Source of the DNA: Deltaproteobacteria bacterium
Lineage (GTDB): Bacteria > Desulfobacterota > Desulfarculia > Adiutricales > Adiutricaceae
Direction of reading: 5' to 3'
DNA: 64,000 nucleotides
Assembly (NCBI GenBank): GCA_031273455.1
Contig: JAISRZ010000148.1
Span: forward strand, 1-64,000
In this document: piece after piece, positions 54,516 through 63,934 of the stretch
Position numbering within the stretch: the stretch's first letter is position 1
How the letters are laid out: every line of letters starts with the position of its first letter
Notes under the pieces: model-generated
Databases searched by the model: none
Seen by the model: the letters and a program-made list of their open reading frames with translations, nothing else
What the model was told of the DNA's origin: nothing
Program-made: the position numbers and the translations under genes

Positions 54516-56096
54516 ATGAGCGACGATTTAATCCCTGACTCCAAACAGATCATCCAAGAATGCGAACTGAATATGGAAGCGGCCAGCCTTAAACTCGCTC
54601 CCAGCTCTATATCCGGGGTTATGGCCCGAGAAGCCCTAGATTTTTTAGATTTAGCCCGCGAGCGGTTAGAGTTTCTTTTTATTGTGGAACCGCGACCGGT
54701 TCGTTTGACCGCGGAAAAATACCGCTTAATAGAGCGCTTAAAGTTCCTCTACTACTCCGTCTATCGGCGGATGAGCGACTGGACGCCCATTAAGAGGCTT
54801 ATGGGCCTCCAAAGCCCTTTTCCCAACTTGGCCACCCCGGGGCTAACCATCGCTAACCTGGAAAGGTCCCGGGCTTATTTGACCACCGCGGCCACCTTGG
54901 CCCAAAACAGGAAATGGGATTTAGCCAGGCGCGCCCACCGCTTAGCCCCAATTGAGCCCGATGAGCCTAGCGCCTTAACCGCGTTTCGTTATTATTACGT
55001 GGCCTGTTTTGTGAACGCCATAAACATGCGCGCGCCTAAATACATCTTAAAAGAGGCCTTTACCCTTTATAAAGCCTTACCCGCGGTCCGCCCCGCCCCC
55101 CCGAGGACCCAGAAGACGGAGTCCTCTAAAGACCAGTTGATCGTAAAGTTAACCCGCCAGATCCGGTCGCGTTTACCCATTGTCTTCCAAGCCAAAGGGG
55201 AAATGGAGCTCTACCGAGCCCTGCTCAAAAACGATGAGCCGGACGGCAAATCGGACGATAAGTCGGACGATAAGCTTTCCCTCAACCGTAAAGCCGCGGC
55301 TATCGCCATCTTGTTAAAACGCTCTTTAGCTCGCGACCAAATAGCCCCCAGTCAGGAGCTGTATCAACGCTTAGCCGCCTTTGGCCAAAGCCCCTTAATC
55401 CTTTTGATCCGCTCTAAAGCGGCCATCGCCTTAATGGAGGCCCTCCTTAAGCGCCAAGAGCCCGCCGCGGCTAAAGAGATCTATGAGGACATGGCTAAAT
55501 GGGCCGAGCCCATCAATAGCTTGCCTGGGCAAGCTTTCGCGGCCATCGCTTTAGCTAAAGACTGGATCAATAAAGGGGATTTAGCCGAGGTTAAAAAACT
55601 CTACCAAGATTTGGCCGAGCGCTTCGCTAGTTTGGATTTTAAGGACTCCACCGAGGACTCTGAGGCCAAAGAGCCAGTTATCATCGCTTTAGGAACTTTG
55701 GCCGCCTTACGTTTAGAGGAAACCTTAAACCAAGGGTTGATCGAGGAGGCCTTGACCTTTCACGCGACCTTAAGCGCGCTCGGGCCCTCCTTAGCGGCCC
55801 GGGAGATCCGGGCCAAGATCACCGGGTTGTTAGTGGCCGAGTTAGCTAGAGGCCGTCATTTAAGCGAAGCGGCCCGGCTATTGGAGTCCATCCCTTTATC
55901 CGCCGACTCTTTGGTCATCATGAAGGCCAAAAACTTGGCTAAAGCGATCTTAACCCACTATGACCCGGCCTTTGGGGAAAAGGGGTATCGCCGCTGGACC
56001 TTTCCGCCCGGGAAAAAACTGGACACCACCTGGTCTTTGGGGGTGACCAGTTGGCGGAACCGAATCTTCCAGGCCTTTAAACTTAGCTTTTTTTAA
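54516..56096 (+). CDS. Hypothetical alpha-helical repeat protein
   Basis: A 526-residue cytoplasmic protein I do not recognise. No signal peptide or membrane helix. The second half is a series of paired helices of TPR/SEL1 style with recurring AxxxYxxLAxxG and AKEIYEDMAKWAEP, EVKKLYQDLAERFASL patterns about 35-40 residues apart. The first 110 residues resemble nothing I can name. A low-complexity acidic spot (PDGKSDDKSDDK) lies in the middle. It shares the style and probably the origin with the 1006-residue protein at 57195-60215. The DyP peroxidase lies between them in the same direction. A scaffolding role is a guess. Confidence 0.6.
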   Translation: MSDDLIPDSKQIIQECELNMEAASLKLAPSSISGVMAREALDFLDLARERLEFLFIVEPRPVRLTAEKYRLIERLKFLYYSVYRRMSDWTPIKRLMGLQSPFPNLATPGLTIANLERSRAYLTTAATLAQNRKWDLARRAHRLAPIEPDEPSALTAFRYYYVACFVNAINMRAPKYILKEAFTLYKALPAVRPAPPRTQKTESSKDQLIVKLTRQIRSRLPIVFQAKGEMELYRALLKNDEPDGKSDDKSDDKLSLNRKAAAIAILLKRSLARDQIAPSQELYQRLAAFGQSPLILLIRSKAAIALMEALLKRQEPAAAKEIYEDMAKWAEPINSLPGQAFAAIALAKDWINKGDLAEVKKLYQDLAERFASLDFKDSTEDSEAKEPVIIALGTLAALRLEETLNQGLIEEALTFHATLSALGPSLAAREIRAKITGLLVAELARGRHLSEAARLLESIPLSADSLVIMKAKNLAKAILTHYDPAFGEKGYRRWTFPPGKKLDTTWSLGVTSWRNRIFQAFKLSFF

Positions 56097-56180
56097 CCCC
56101 TTAACCCTATTGGCCTTTTAAGCCCTTAACCCCTTAAGCCTAACCTTAAGCTTATCGGGGGCTAACCAAGGAGTTGATTC

Positions 56181-57113
56181 GTGAACCCGCAGGACATCGC
56201 CCATCGCCCGGGAGAGAGCGCCATCTTTATCATTTTAGGCCTACCTGATTACGCTAAAGCCCAAGCGCCAGTGAAAGACTTTCTGGGGAAAGCCCCGGCC
56301 CTGGTTAGGAGCCTTGCCAACCGCTTTCCCGACTTAGGGATTAGCCTTAACCTTGGCTTTGGGGCCCAGGCTTGGACTGGGTTATTTCCTAATCGGCCGA
56401 AACCGAAAGAGCTAAAACCTTTTGAGGAGATTAAAGGCCAAAAACACGTGGCCGTCTCCACCCCCGGGGATCTCTTCTTCCACTTACGGGCCAGCCGTCT
56501 GGACGTCATTGTGGAATTGGCCTCGTTTATTAGCGCCGATCTAGCCGAAGTCTCCGTTCCCATCGACGAGACCCACGGCTTTCGCTACTTGGACAGTCGG
56601 GCCATCATTGGCTTTGTGGATGGGACGGAAAACCCGGAAGCCGAGGCGGCCCTAAAGGCCGCGGCCATTGGGGAGGAGGATCCCGAGTTTATAGGCGGCA
56701 GTTACGCCATGACCCAGAAGTATCTCCACGATCTAACGGCCTGGAACCAACTGCCGGTGGAGGAGCAAGAAAAAGTCATTGGCCGCCGCAAGTACGATGA
56801 CCGGGAGCTAACCGACGAGGCTAAACCGGACAACGCCCATAACGTGGTCACTAACATCTCCAGCGAGGACGGAGAGGAGCTTAAGATCGTCCGGGCCAAC
56901 ATCGCCTTCGCCAACCCCTCGAAAGGGGAGTATGGCACTTACTTCATTGGCTACGCCGGAACCTTTTCCACCACCAAAAGAATGCTGGAGAACATGTTTG
57001 TGGGCAATCCTATTGGCAATACCGACCGTCTATTGGAGTACAGCCGGGCCATTAGCGGGACCCTCTTCTTTGTCCCCTCCAAAGATCTTCTGGCCGAGCT
57101 GGCCGAAGACTAG
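56181..57113 (+). CDS. DyP-type haem peroxidase
   Basis: A 310-residue dye-decolourising peroxidase of the YfeX/primitive class. The GxxDG motif is GFVDGTENP with catalytic D147. The predicted proximal haem ligand is H220 (KPDNAHNVV), and the distal arginine R238 sits in IVRANIAFANPS. YFIGYAGTFSTTKRMLENMF is the conserved C-terminal helix. No signal peptide, so cytoplasmic. No encapsulin gene is nearby, and the C-terminus (LAELAED) does not match the encapsulin-loading peptide I know. It starts at GTG, with CAAGGAG seven bases upstream. It uses peroxide to oxidise aromatic or porphyrin substrates. Confidence 0.93.
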   Translation: MNPQDIAHRPGESAIFIILGLPDYAKAQAPVKDFLGKAPALVRSLANRFPDLGISLNLGFGAQAWTGLFPNRPKPKELKPFEEIKGQKHVAVSTPGDLFFHLRASRLDVIVELASFISADLAEVSVPIDETHGFRYLDSRAIIGFVDGTENPEAEAALKAAAIGEEDPEFIGGSYAMTQKYLHDLTAWNQLPVEEQEKVIGRRKYDDRELTDEAKPDNAHNVVTNISSEDGEELKIVRANIAFANPSKGEYGTYFIGYAGTFSTTKRMLENMFVGNPIGNTDRLLEYSRAISGTLFFVPSKDLLAELAED

Positions 57114-57136
57114 ACGAATAGACGAATAGACCGATA

Positions 57137-57173
57137 AGGCCTAAGAGCTAGCCTTCGGCGAGCTTTTAGGCCT
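57137..57173. other. Strong hairpin between DyP and repeat-protein genes
   Basis: AGGCCTAA pairs with TTAGGCCT and inside it AGCT pairs with AGCT around an 11-base loop. There is no T-run, so it may be an mRNA stability or processing element. Just upstream AGACGAAT is repeated. Confidence 0.6.
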
Positions 57174-57194
57174 ATTTAAGTAAGGTAGGCCTTA

Positions 57195-60100
57195 TTGCCT
57201 GGCTCCAACCCTGACCAGTTACTGGCCATGTTGACCCGCTTAACCCAAGACGTCAGTAACCTCGTGGTGACCTCTTTAATCTTGGACCCGAGCGATCCGA
57301 CCTTTCAGCGCGAGACCAGTAAAAACCGCTCCCAAGCGGTCATGAAGCTCTTAAAGGCCCGCGAGTGTTTGGAGCTTTTGGCCGCGACCCCGGCTAACCG
57401 TAGGCTCACCCAAAAAGCCGCTAGCTTATTGATAAAAGCTTACTTAGGGGCCTCTTTGCCGCTCGAGGCTTTAGCGGTCTACGAGCGTCACTTAAAGCCC
57501 CCCCTTGACCAACCAGAGGCTAACTCCTTTCGCTTAAACCCGTATCGTTTGGACTTAATCCTCGGCCTTTTGGCCGTGGATGAGTTTAAAGGGGCCAGCC
57601 AGCTTTTGGGGGAACTGACTAGCCCGGATTTTCCGAGCGATCTGGCCGTGGTCGTGGGGCTCATCTATTTTTCATTTATCCTCTTTGGCCTCTTTACCGC
57701 CCAGATCCCGGGCCCCCAAGTCTACGCCAAGCTCATCGCCTTAACCAAAGACCCCAAGGCCTTAAAAGGGCCGATGGCCCTAAAAATAGAGGACCCGCCC
57801 CCAGGGGAGGAAGCGGCCAGATCCTTAGGGAGTCTAACTAAAGAGGACCGCGCTTTCCAACCTCTAACCAAGGCCGCGAAAACCCTGGATTTTTTGTACC
57901 CGCTAGTCGTGGGCCACTTAGACCAAACGCGACCCTTAACCCTAGACGAGCAAAGCTTCCACTTAACTAACCTCGCTCATTTAGGGGCCTTTTTAATGGT
58001 TTTCTATTACGCCGAGCGCCGGGAATACGGTCGTCTTTTAGAGCTCTATGACAGTTTTAAGACCGCGCCTTTGAGCGAGGCTGACCCAACTTTAAAGGCG
58101 GCCATGATCCTGGAAGGGCTTAGCCGGTTCGATCCCTTAGGCCGAAGGTCTATAGCCGAGGAGTTTCTGGCCCATCTTTGGGCTTTACCCAATGGCCCCG
58201 AAGTCAATTTAATTAAAGCCCAAGGGCTGGTGGCTCTAGCCCGTCTTTACCATGACGACCCTAGTTTGGCGAAAGCCTTAAAGCTAAAAGGGTCCTTAGA
58301 GGGCCTACCTTACGATCCTAATCTCACCGGCCACCGTTTACGGCTTTTAGGCCTTTTAGCGGCCTATAGCCAGGCCCACGGGTATTTAACCAAGGCCCAA
58401 TCCTTTCGGGACGAGGCCTATGAGCTTTATCAAAAAGAGGCTCCGATTGATGGCCCTAAGGGTCTTAGGGAAGACCCCAAGGACCAAGACTTTGAGCGAA
58501 ATCAAAAGGATAACGCGGAAATCATGGCCCGGATCCTTTTAACCTCGCTCTCCGCCCCCCCGGTGATGGGCCAAGCTAGCCAAGCTTTAGCCACCTTCAA
58601 AAACATTTTTAACCTCCCTAATAACCCGCCCTTAAACCGGATTAAAGCCCAAGCCGCTCTTTTGATCTTAGCTCGACCGGATTTAACGGACCAAGCGGAT
58701 CTAGCCGTCCAGATCTTCCAAAGGTTAAGCCAGATCCGGGACGCTGGGCCTATCGCCGGGCAATTGGCCCAAGCCGTGGCCACCCTGTTACGCTCCTTAG
58801 CCCAAGCCAAGCGTTACGATCAGTTAGAGCTCTACTTACGGTCTTTGGAGACCTACGCCGAAACCGATGATTACTTAGCCTTGGTCAGAGCCGCCAGCTA
58901 CGTGGAGTTAGTGGCGGGTCGGTTAGAGAACGGGGAGGAAACCTCAGCCTTAGCTTTAGCCGCGAAAATAGAGGCCCTGGGCTCGGCCCCGCGCCTTTTA
59001 GCCGAAAAAGGTCGGTTAAGACTGGTTTTTATTCGTTATTACGGGGCTAAAGGGCTTAAAAGTAAAGCCCTGGAGACCTTTTTAAACTTAAAAAACTTAA
59101 GTCAAGAGCCCGCTTTAAGCCCATTTAAAGCCGCGGCCTTAGTCACCTTAGCCTCCATGGAGGCCATTTTAGGCGATATTAATGGGGCCTTGGCCTTTCG
59201 CCGGGACTTAGCGGAACTGGCCGAGACCTCTTTAGACTTAGAAAGTCAGGAAGCCCAAAAGATGACCGCGAACGTGGGGCTCATGGTCTTTTTAGTGGCC
59301 GTTAATCAGAACCGTTTGGACTTGGCCCGGGAGTTTTTGACCCAGATCTTTCATGACTTAAACTTAGGGGCCAACCCCCAAGACGCGCTAACCGCTGGGC
59401 TCATCCTGGCCCGGCGCTTAACGAGCGAGCTAAACTTAGCCCCTGGTTTACCCACTAGCGTAACTTGCGCTTTAAATATCGATTTAACTGGCCAAGACCA
59501 GCTAAAAGAAGTTTTGGCTTTGGGCGATAGACTGGCCTTACTCGGGGATCCGGGTCTAGTGGCCCAAGCCCAAATTAACCTTATGGCTCTAAAAAACTTA
59601 GTGGCTAAAGGCCGTCTAGCCCAAGCCATCCCTTACTTAAAGGCCATTGACCAAGAGCTTAAAGTTAGTCGCCCCCTCTACGCGGAAGGCTTATACACTT
59701 TAGCCACGGCTTACGCCCAAGGGGATCTTTACTTTCCGAAGTTCCAGTTAGCTAAACCCGCCCGGCGCGACCGGGCGGTCAAGAAAGTTAAAGATATTGA
59801 GCCTTTAGAGGAAAGCTCGGGCCAAGGGTTTTTTGAGAGGTTATTGGCTCTCCCTCTTGATAACGGGGTAAGCCTTTGGCGTTATAAAGCCGCTCGAAAG
59901 CTTATCGCCATCTTAATGGCCCAAGGCCATAGCCTGGCGGCTTTCAAGATCTACCAAACCTTTCCCGAACCTTGCGCCAATGAGGCTTACGAAACCGCGA
60001 CCCTCCGCTTAAACGCGGCCTTTGACCTTATTAACGGCCTCATTAACCTTGACCCCGAAGCGGCTTTGGACCTAGTTTCTAGCCTTATAAGGCCAGAGAA

Positions 60101-60215
60101 CCAGGGGTTTTTTGGAACGTTACGCCGCCAAGAGCTAGAAAGTTTAGCGGCGAAAGCCGTAACCTTAGGGAACCCGGATCTGGCCGCTAAAATCCAAAAG
60201 TTTCTCGCGACCTAA
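57195..60215 (+). CDS. Giant alpha-helical repeat protein, unknown function
   Basis: A 1006-residue cytoplasmic protein without signal peptide or membrane helix. The start is TTG at 57195 with GTAGG upstream. No named domain is clear. The whole chain is Ala/Leu-rich paired helices with loosely TPR-like spacing (ASLLIKAYLGASLPLEALAV, ALVTLASMEAILGDINGALA, LAPGLPTS). Several units carry the A-L-x-x-x-R/F pattern of tetratricopeptides. It follows the DyP peroxidase by 81 bases, and a smaller protein of the same style lies before it. Such alpha-solenoids usually hold protein complexes together. Confidence 0.6.
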   Translation: MPGSNPDQLLAMLTRLTQDVSNLVVTSLILDPSDPTFQRETSKNRSQAVMKLLKARECLELLAATPANRRLTQKAASLLIKAYLGASLPLEALAVYERHLKPPLDQPEANSFRLNPYRLDLILGLLAVDEFKGASQLLGELTSPDFPSDLAVVVGLIYFSFILFGLFTAQIPGPQVYAKLIALTKDPKALKGPMALKIEDPPPGEEAARSLGSLTKEDRAFQPLTKAAKTLDFLYPLVVGHLDQTRPLTLDEQSFHLTNLAHLGAFLMVFYYAERREYGRLLELYDSFKTAPLSEADPTLKAAMILEGLSRFDPLGRRSIAEEFLAHLWALPNGPEVNLIKAQGLVALARLYHDDPSLAKALKLKGSLEGLPYDPNLTGHRLRLLGLLAAYSQAHGYLTKAQSFRDEAYELYQKEAPIDGPKGLREDPKDQDFERNQKDNAEIMARILLTSLSAPPVMGQASQALATFKNIFNLPNNPPLNRIKAQAALLILARPDLTDQADLAVQIFQRLSQIRDAGPIAGQLAQAVATLLRSLAQAKRYDQLELYLRSLETYAETDDYLALVRAASYVELVAGRLENGEETSALALAAKIEALGSAPRLLAEKGRLRLVFIRYYGAKGLKSKALETFLNLKNLSQEPALSPFKAAALVTLASMEAILGDINGALAFRRDLAELAETSLDLESQEAQKMTANVGLMVFLVAVNQNRLDLAREFLTQIFHDLNLGANPQDALTAGLILARRLTSELNLAPGLPTSVTCALNIDLTGQDQLKEVLALGDRLALLGDPGLVAQAQINLMALKNLVAKGRLAQAIPYLKAIDQELKVSRPLYAEGLYTLATAYAQGDLYFPKFQLAKPARRDRAVKKVKDIEPLEESSGQGFFERLLALPLDNGVSLWRYKAARKLIAILMAQGHSLAAFKIYQTFPEPCANEAYETATLRLNAAFDLINGLINLDPEAALDLVSSLIRPENQGFFGTLRRQELESLAAKAVTLGNPDLAAKIQKFLAT

Positions 60216-60527
60216 AACAGTGACCGCCCCTAACCGCCATATCCCCGATAACCGCCGCTCCAGAGGCTCGACTGGACCCTTTAACCCTTAACCATTGCCC
60301 CTAAAAATTTCGCGAAACCTCACGTAGCGGCTAAAGCGATTCCATGGTTTGATGTTTATTAATGTCTTGATTGTTAAGCGATTTTTTGCTACAAAGGGCT
60401 AAAACTTATTGATGGTGAGGAGCGAAGTTGAAGCTTATGACTAGCCACCTCGACCAGTCACAGACCGTTGACCGTCTAAAAGGGTGGTTTAAGGGCGGTC
60501 TTAACTTTTAGGGTTAGGGTAATTATC
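60216..60527. other. Spacer before DUF364 gene
   Basis: About 310 bases. A GACCG/CGGTC hairpin at about 60470-60500 lies shortly before the next gene. I see no convincing promoter or ORF. Confidence 0.45.
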
Positions 60528-61298
60528 ATGGGAACGCTGGCGCGGCCAAAATGGCTTTTCTACGACTTTCTTTTGGACTTGGTCCCCAGTGAGGCCCGGG
60601 TTAAAAACTGCGTCACTGGCGAGCATTGGGTCATGGTGGAAACGGATTCCGGCGGGTGCGGTTTAGCCCACTTTTTAAAGCGGACTGGCCCAACCTCCGC
60701 CCCGGATCCTAAATCTTTCCTTAACCGCCCTTTAAGCGAGCTAGCCAGCTTAGTTAAATCCTGGGACAACTCCACCGCGGCCATGGGACTCGCGGCCATT
60801 AACGCGGTGGCCAACGCTAACCTTCAGGATTTAAAAGAAAACCCCGCGCCCCCCAAGTCAGCCTGCGCTTTCGATTTCTTCCTGGACCGGACCAGAGGCC
60901 GCCGGGTGGCCGTGGTGGGCCATTTTCCTAACTTGGACAAAATCGCCGACGTGGCGAAATTAACCATCTTAGAGCGGAACCCGCAGCCCGGGGATTTACC
61001 GGATCCCACGGCTGAGTACGTCCTAGACGAGCAGGATGTGGTCTTCTTAACCGGAACCACCATCATCAATAAGACCTTACCGCGCTTAATGGAGCTAGCC
61101 CAAGGCCGGGAAGTCTATTTAGTCGGCCCCAGCGTCCCCATGTTCCCGGAGCTTTTTAAGTTTGGCTTCGCCTCTTTGTCCGGGACCATGGTCATTAACC
61201 CGGAATCCATGGCCCAGGCGGTGTCCCAAGGGTTATCCGAGGAAATCTTCACCCATGGCGGTTTGATGGTTAACCTTTTAAAAGAAAATTACGCCTAA
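60528..61298 (+). CDS. DUF4213/DUF364 Rossmann-like protein
   Basis: A 256-residue protein of the family annotated as putative heavy-metal chelation or Rossmann-like (DUF4213 N-terminal, DUF364 C-terminal). The N-terminal half has VKNCVTGEHWVMVETD and STAAMGLAAINAVAN. The C-terminal half has RRVAVVGHFPNL, DVVFLTGTTIINKTLPRLME and REVYLVGPSVPMFP, all typical of DUF364. The family is frequent in anaerobes next to metal or corrinoid enzymes, but the reaction is unknown. It lies 10 bases before a methyltransferase gene, so the two are likely one operon. Confidence 0.88.
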   Translation: MGTLARPKWLFYDFLLDLVPSEARVKNCVTGEHWVMVETDSGGCGLAHFLKRTGPTSAPDPKSFLNRPLSELASLVKSWDNSTAAMGLAAINAVANANLQDLKENPAPPKSACAFDFFLDRTRGRRVAVVGHFPNLDKIADVAKLTILERNPQPGDLPDPTAEYVLDEQDVVFLTGTTIINKTLPRLMELAQGREVYLVGPSVPMFPELFKFGFASLSGTMVINPESMAQAVSQGLSEEIFTHGGLMVNLLKENYA

Positions 61299-61308
61299 AG
61301 GTTAGACC

Positions 61309-62166
61309 ATGCTTCCTAATTTAGCTCTTTTTGACGAAACGTTTAAACGCGGACGGCGGGAAACCCAGGCGGAAGCCCGGGAATTTTGGGACCAAGCGGC
61401 CTTGGGGTATAAAAAACTCCAAGACGAAGGCGTAAACGACGCGGTTCACGAAAAGATCATCCAGACCATCGTCCAAAGGACTGGGTTAAACTCCAGCCAC
61501 CGGGTCTTGGACTTAGGTTGCGGGCCAGGGCGCCATAGTCGGTTACTGGCCAAAATAGCCGGGTCGGTTACCGCCTTTGATCTGGCCCCCACCATGGTTA
61601 AACTAGCCCAAGAGGAAGCTACCCGCCAAGGGTTAACCATCGCGACCGAGGTTTTGGACTGGAGCGAGGTTGACTTAAAAGCCCAAGGCTGGGAGGGCCA
61701 GTTTTTCTTGGCCTTCGCCTCCCGCACCCCGGCCATCAGCGATCTCGCCACCTTACGGAAAATGTGCGCCACCGTGAGCCAAGGCTTTGGGGTTTTAGTT
61801 AGCTCCATTGAGCTAACCAATAGCTTAAGAGACCCGGTCTTAAAAGAGCTAGGTCTTAACGAGCCGGAAAAGGCCCGGGCCGTTAGAAGCGCCTTTTTAG
61901 AGCTGAGTTTACTGTGGCTGGATGGCTATTTCCCGGAAGTCACCTATTTTGACCAGAAATGGGCCGCCCCCCGCTCGCTAAAGGGTTCCATAGCCAAGCA
62001 AACCCGCTTTATGGAGATAATTCAACCTTTATCCCCGGAGGAAAAAGACCGGGTGGCCAAGACCTTAACCGCCATGGCTAAAGGCGATGAGGTTTTAGAG
62101 GAGATCGAGGCGAAAACCATCCTCATCATCTGGGAAATCCCCCCGCGGATCACGGTTGGCTCTTAA
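61309..62166 (+). CDS. Class I SAM-dependent methyltransferase
   Basis: A 285-residue methyltransferase with motif I VLDLGCGPGRHSRLLAK, SVTAFDLAPTMVKLAQEEA for the ribose-binding acidic residue, and FFLAFASRTPAIS in the motif IV position. The last 90 residues are a separate helical cap. The substrate is unknown; being in an operon with a DUF364 protein suggests a small-molecule or metal-linked target. AGG lies upstream of the ATG. A terminator follows. Confidence 0.85.
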   Translation: MLPNLALFDETFKRGRRETQAEAREFWDQAALGYKKLQDEGVNDAVHEKIIQTIVQRTGLNSSHRVLDLGCGPGRHSRLLAKIAGSVTAFDLAPTMVKLAQEEATRQGLTIATEVLDWSEVDLKAQGWEGQFFLAFASRTPAISDLATLRKMCATVSQGFGVLVSSIELTNSLRDPVLKELGLNEPEKARAVRSAFLELSLLWLDGYFPEVTYFDQKWAAPRSLKGSIAKQTRFMEIIQPLSPEEKDRVAKTLTAMAKGDEVLEEIEAKTILIIWEIPPRITVGS

Positions 62167-62192
62167 TAAAACCTTTTAAAAGTAAATTTAAG

Positions 62193-62230
62193 CGGGCGAA
62201 ATCAGCGTATACGCGAGACGCCCGTTTTTT
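62193..62230 (+). terminator. Terminator after methyltransferase
   Basis: CGGGCG pairs with CGCCCG, with a small GCGTATACGC palindrome in the loop, and TTTTTT follows. Confidence 0.82.
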
Positions 62231-62313
62231 ATGGCCAAATCTCATACCATACCCTTCTTATCCCTTTAAAAACCAAGATTTTCCACAACTAAAACTCTCG
62301 AAAATTTTACAAA

Positions 62314-62410
62314 ACGCAATTTGCTTTTATTTGCGAAAATTTAAAAAACGCAATATGCTTTTTTTCGCGTATTGCGTAATTTTGCAATAAAAAAAATTTG
62401 CAAATTGCGT
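62314..62410. repeat. Nested inverted repeats (ACGCAATTTGC family)
   Basis: ACGCAATTTGC (62314-62324) is exactly inverted at 62400-62410. Inside it ACGCAATATGC (62348-62358) is inverted with one mismatch at 62367-62377. The intervening TTTTATTTGCG-like and TTTTGCAATAAAA segments also partly pair, so about 100 bases could form one long cruciform or hairpin. The four near-copies of the 11-mer could alternatively be binding sites for one protein. Confidence 0.85.
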
Positions 62411-63134
62411 AAATATTTAGAGTATGGATATCGATTTTTTAAGCGAAATTAGACCAAAAAAAATGAGTTTTTAAAGGCCAAAAAAACGATGGGCCTTCTA
62501 TAAATACGATACATTAAAAGCCAAATTATATCTATTTATTTAATTTATTAGTTATTTTTTAATTCAATTAGATACAACACTGGTCTATTAAGCCGCCTCG
62601 AAAAGATTTCCCCTAAGGTCGCGGCCCTATAATCTCGGCCACCCCCCAAAAAAACTTGGCCTTAGCTCATAACTAAACCATTTTTTCGCCTTGGTGACGA
62701 AAATTACGCCCCCAACCAGAAAAAAAGCTTTCAGAAAGAGATTTTTATGCTAAGATACTCCAAGTTCTCGTCAAGAAACTTTGGTCGGGCGCGTTTTTCG
62801 GGCGCGATTTGGCCGGAGGGCCTGTTTCAAAACCACCTTTTAGCCGTTTAGTCATGGCTAAAACGTTTTAAATCAGCATATTAATTAAACTTAACCACCT
62901 AATTAACTTTTTTTATCGCGCTTATTTTTGCGTATTAGTTTTTTATTTTCTTTTTTCTATTATAAATAAACCTAATACAACGCTGTATTTTTTAGTTATA
63001 AAATAAATTCACCAAAAGCGAGGCCTCAAATTGGTTTACGGCTGACGCTAGATCCCGAATATCGCTAACAACTTGGCTTAGCCAGAAACATCGCCAGCGC
63101 GAAAACAAACTATTAGCGAATTTTGAGATGATTT
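62411..63134. other. AT-rich spacer
   Basis: About 720 bases without a supported gene. A possible promoter TTTCAG...TAAGAT lies near 62730-62757. GGGCGCG occurs twice around 62790-62803. Otherwise featureless. Confidence 0.45.
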
Positions 63135-63500
63135 ATGAAAAAAGATGAATATGGCGAACTAATTGACCGCCTGACTTCCCTGGACACCTCAACCTTAACC
63201 AGGATCGAAGCCGAGCTGACCCGTCTTTTAACCTTTCGAGCCACCGCGGCGGCCCTCGCGGTCGCCCAAACAACCCAACCAACCAAGTCTGACCATTACA
63301 CCGGGGTGGCCACGGAAATCTCCCGCCCTTATAAAGATCCAGCCAGTTCTCGGCCTATTTGGACCGAGGTCGAAAACACTCTACCTGGAGCCCGGATACC
63401 GGGGGCCCGCCTCTCCATCACCGAACGGGAAAAAGATCCCAAAAGCGCGCGCCTATCGTGGGCCGAGATGGAAAAGAGGCTGGATCAGGAAAGGCGCTGA
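63135..63500 (+). CDS. Small hypothetical protein with internal repeat
   Basis: A 121-residue cytoplasmic protein I do not recognise. The N-terminus is a helix (LIDRLTSLDTSTLTRIEAEL). The C-terminal half contains a twofold repeat: PASSRPIWTEVENTL and later PKSARLSWAEMEKRL, about 37 residues apart. The composition is core-like, supporting a real gene in an otherwise AT-rich gap. The ribosome binding site is weak (GAGATGAT). Confidence 0.55.
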   Translation: MKKDEYGELIDRLTSLDTSTLTRIEAELTRLLTFRATAAALAVAQTTQPTKSDHYTGVATEISRPYKDPASSRPIWTEVENTLPGARIPGARLSITEREKDPKSARLSWAEMEKRLDQERR

Positions 63501-63934
63501 CAACCTTCCAGCCTCACCTAGCTTTCTTACGCCCTAGCTTTATCCTGATAGGGCCGGAACGCGCCTTTAATCCCTGGGTTAAGCCGGTAAAGCCCGTTAA
63601 GCGGACACCAACCCCTCTTCGCCCCCAAAACCGCTCCAGAGCCGTTTAAGGGCCGTTTTTCAACTTAGGGAAAAATTCCCTAACTCGGATATGAGCGCAC
63701 AACATTATTGGACGAAAAGCTTGATCAGATCGCCGCTGGGAACGCTTAGCGCTTTAACCTTATTAAGTCGGTTTATAACAATTGGGCTCGCTCCGATCGG
63801 GAAAACTGTGGGGGGCCAAGTTTAAAGACGCTGACGATAGACCAGGAGAAAAACAGCCACCCCCTACCCAGTCTGAGCGTAAACGCGAATCCTTGGCGTA
63901 AAACCCTGGCGGCGTATATTTAAGGACGGACCAG
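63501..63934. other. Spacer near the window end
   Basis: About 430 bases with core-like composition. A TAGGGAA/TTCCCTA hairpin lies at about 63667-63683. No gene that I can support. Confidence 0.45.

Noticed and set aside
56181-57113. Encapsulin cargo peroxidase
   Set aside because: No encapsulin gene in the window and no typical loading peptide at the C-terminus.
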